From the NCBI GenBank assembly GCA_030691555.1, contig JAUYEB010000012.1, forward strand, positions 1-11,768: 11,768 bases of DNA, read 5' to 3'. Every line of letters begins with the position of its first letter. Within the stretch, counting starts at the first letter, position 1. Shown here piece by piece: positions 11,658-11,768 of this stretch. The notes beneath the pieces are model-generated. The model was not told the origin of the DNA. It did not search any database and saw only the letters and a list, made by a program, of their open reading frames with translations. A program made the translations under genes and the position numbers. The stretch comes from Candidatus Bathyarchaeota archaeon (lineage in GTDB: Archaea > Thermoproteota > Bathyarchaeia > TCS64).

Positions 11658-11768
11658 CTGGACGTACTGAAGCTCGGCGGCTCCGTGGTCACCGACAAGG
11701 ACCGGCCAAAGACTGCGAACAACGCCGCCATAAAGCGGCTCGCCAGAGAGGTCGCATCCGCTGGTCCG
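11658..11768 (+). CDS. ipk: Isopentenyl phosphate kinase, N-terminal part (runs off the right edge), apparent CTG start
   Basis: The first 37 codons read (M/L)DVLKLGGSVVTDKDRPKT and continue open to the window end. This is the N-terminus of an amino-acid-kinase-fold isopentenyl phosphate kinase, with the phosphate-binding Lys-Leu-Gly-Gly-Ser loop and the TDK motif. It converts isopentenyl phosphate to isopentenyl diphosphate in the archaeal variant of the mevalonate pathway and often follows mevalonate kinase. The frame is closed upstream by TGA at 11637-11639. Between that stop and the KLGGS loop there is no ATG, GTG or TTG; the first usable codon is CTG 11658, one base after the mvk stop. 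The next GTG is already past the loop and would delete essential residues. Confidence 0.87.
   Translation, partial: MDVLKLGGSVVTDKDRPKTANNAAIKRLAREVASAGP

Noticed and set aside
1..11768. CRISPR arrays, insertion sequences, integrases or defence systems
   Set aside because: No direct-repeat array, transposase, terminal inverted repeats or defence-type domains were seen; most of the window is core metabolism and information processing.

Overview
The window is archaeal chromosomal DNA with high G+C and a strong preference for AGG, CTC, ATA and AGC codons. Archaeal markers include RNA polymerase subunit N (RPB10-like), RNase P proteins Rpp30 and Pop5, a DUF54 RNA-binding protein, uS2 without bacterial features, and an archaeal mevalonate kinase followed by isopentenyl phosphate kinase. 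Many first-of-transcript genes have a TATA-like box 22-30 nt before the start codon, which implies leaderless mRNA. Genes inside operons use GGAGG Shine-Dalgarno sites. TTG and GTG starts are common. Gene content fits a TACK-type lineage, perhaps Bathyarchaeia-like, but this placement is an inference and not firm.

Region 1 (1-1740). The 5' part of an arginine deiminase/amidinotransferase-fold gene runs off the left edge on the minus strand. Just upstream of it on the same strand is a small winged-helix regulator, whose start codon sits inside a 17-bp palindrome that could be an autoregulatory operator. Divergent to it is an unusual fusion of an N-terminal winged-helix-like domain with a VIT1/CCC1-type iron transporter membrane domain.

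Region 2 (1741-6422, plus strand). This holds mostly separately promoted genes: a 30-aa Lys/Glu-rich mini-protein, an Atz/Trz-type amidohydrolase with all metal ligands, an aldo/keto reductase with two C-terminal four-cysteine clusters, an MscL channel with its charged helix at the N-terminus instead of the C-terminus, and an M20 metallopeptidase. A possible 33-aa antisense gene lies between the amidohydrolase and the reductase.

Region 3 (6423-7322). A convergent intergenic stretch contains a purine/pyrimidine hairpin. On the minus strand follow a stand-alone pyruvate kinase C-terminal-domain protein and, directly upstream of it, tRNA-Arg(UCG) with an encoded CCA.

Region 4 (7422-11768, plus strand). 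Core information-processing genes come first: DUF54, rnp3 and rnp2, with overlapping reading frames. After a T-rich terminator/promoter come rpoN, rps2, a MEMO family gene, mevalonate kinase and isopentenyl phosphate kinase, packed almost without gaps. Two conserved archaeal clusters (RNase P/exosome and RNA polymerase/ribosome/isoprenoid) are therefore joined, without psmA, SBDS, rrp4, rpoK or enolase between them. The kinase at the right edge has no ATG, GTG or TTG at its expected N-terminus and appears to start at CTG.

No CRISPR array, insertion sequence, prophage gene or obvious defence system was seen. The most unusual items are the winged-helix/VIT fusion, the CTG start and the two small proteins.
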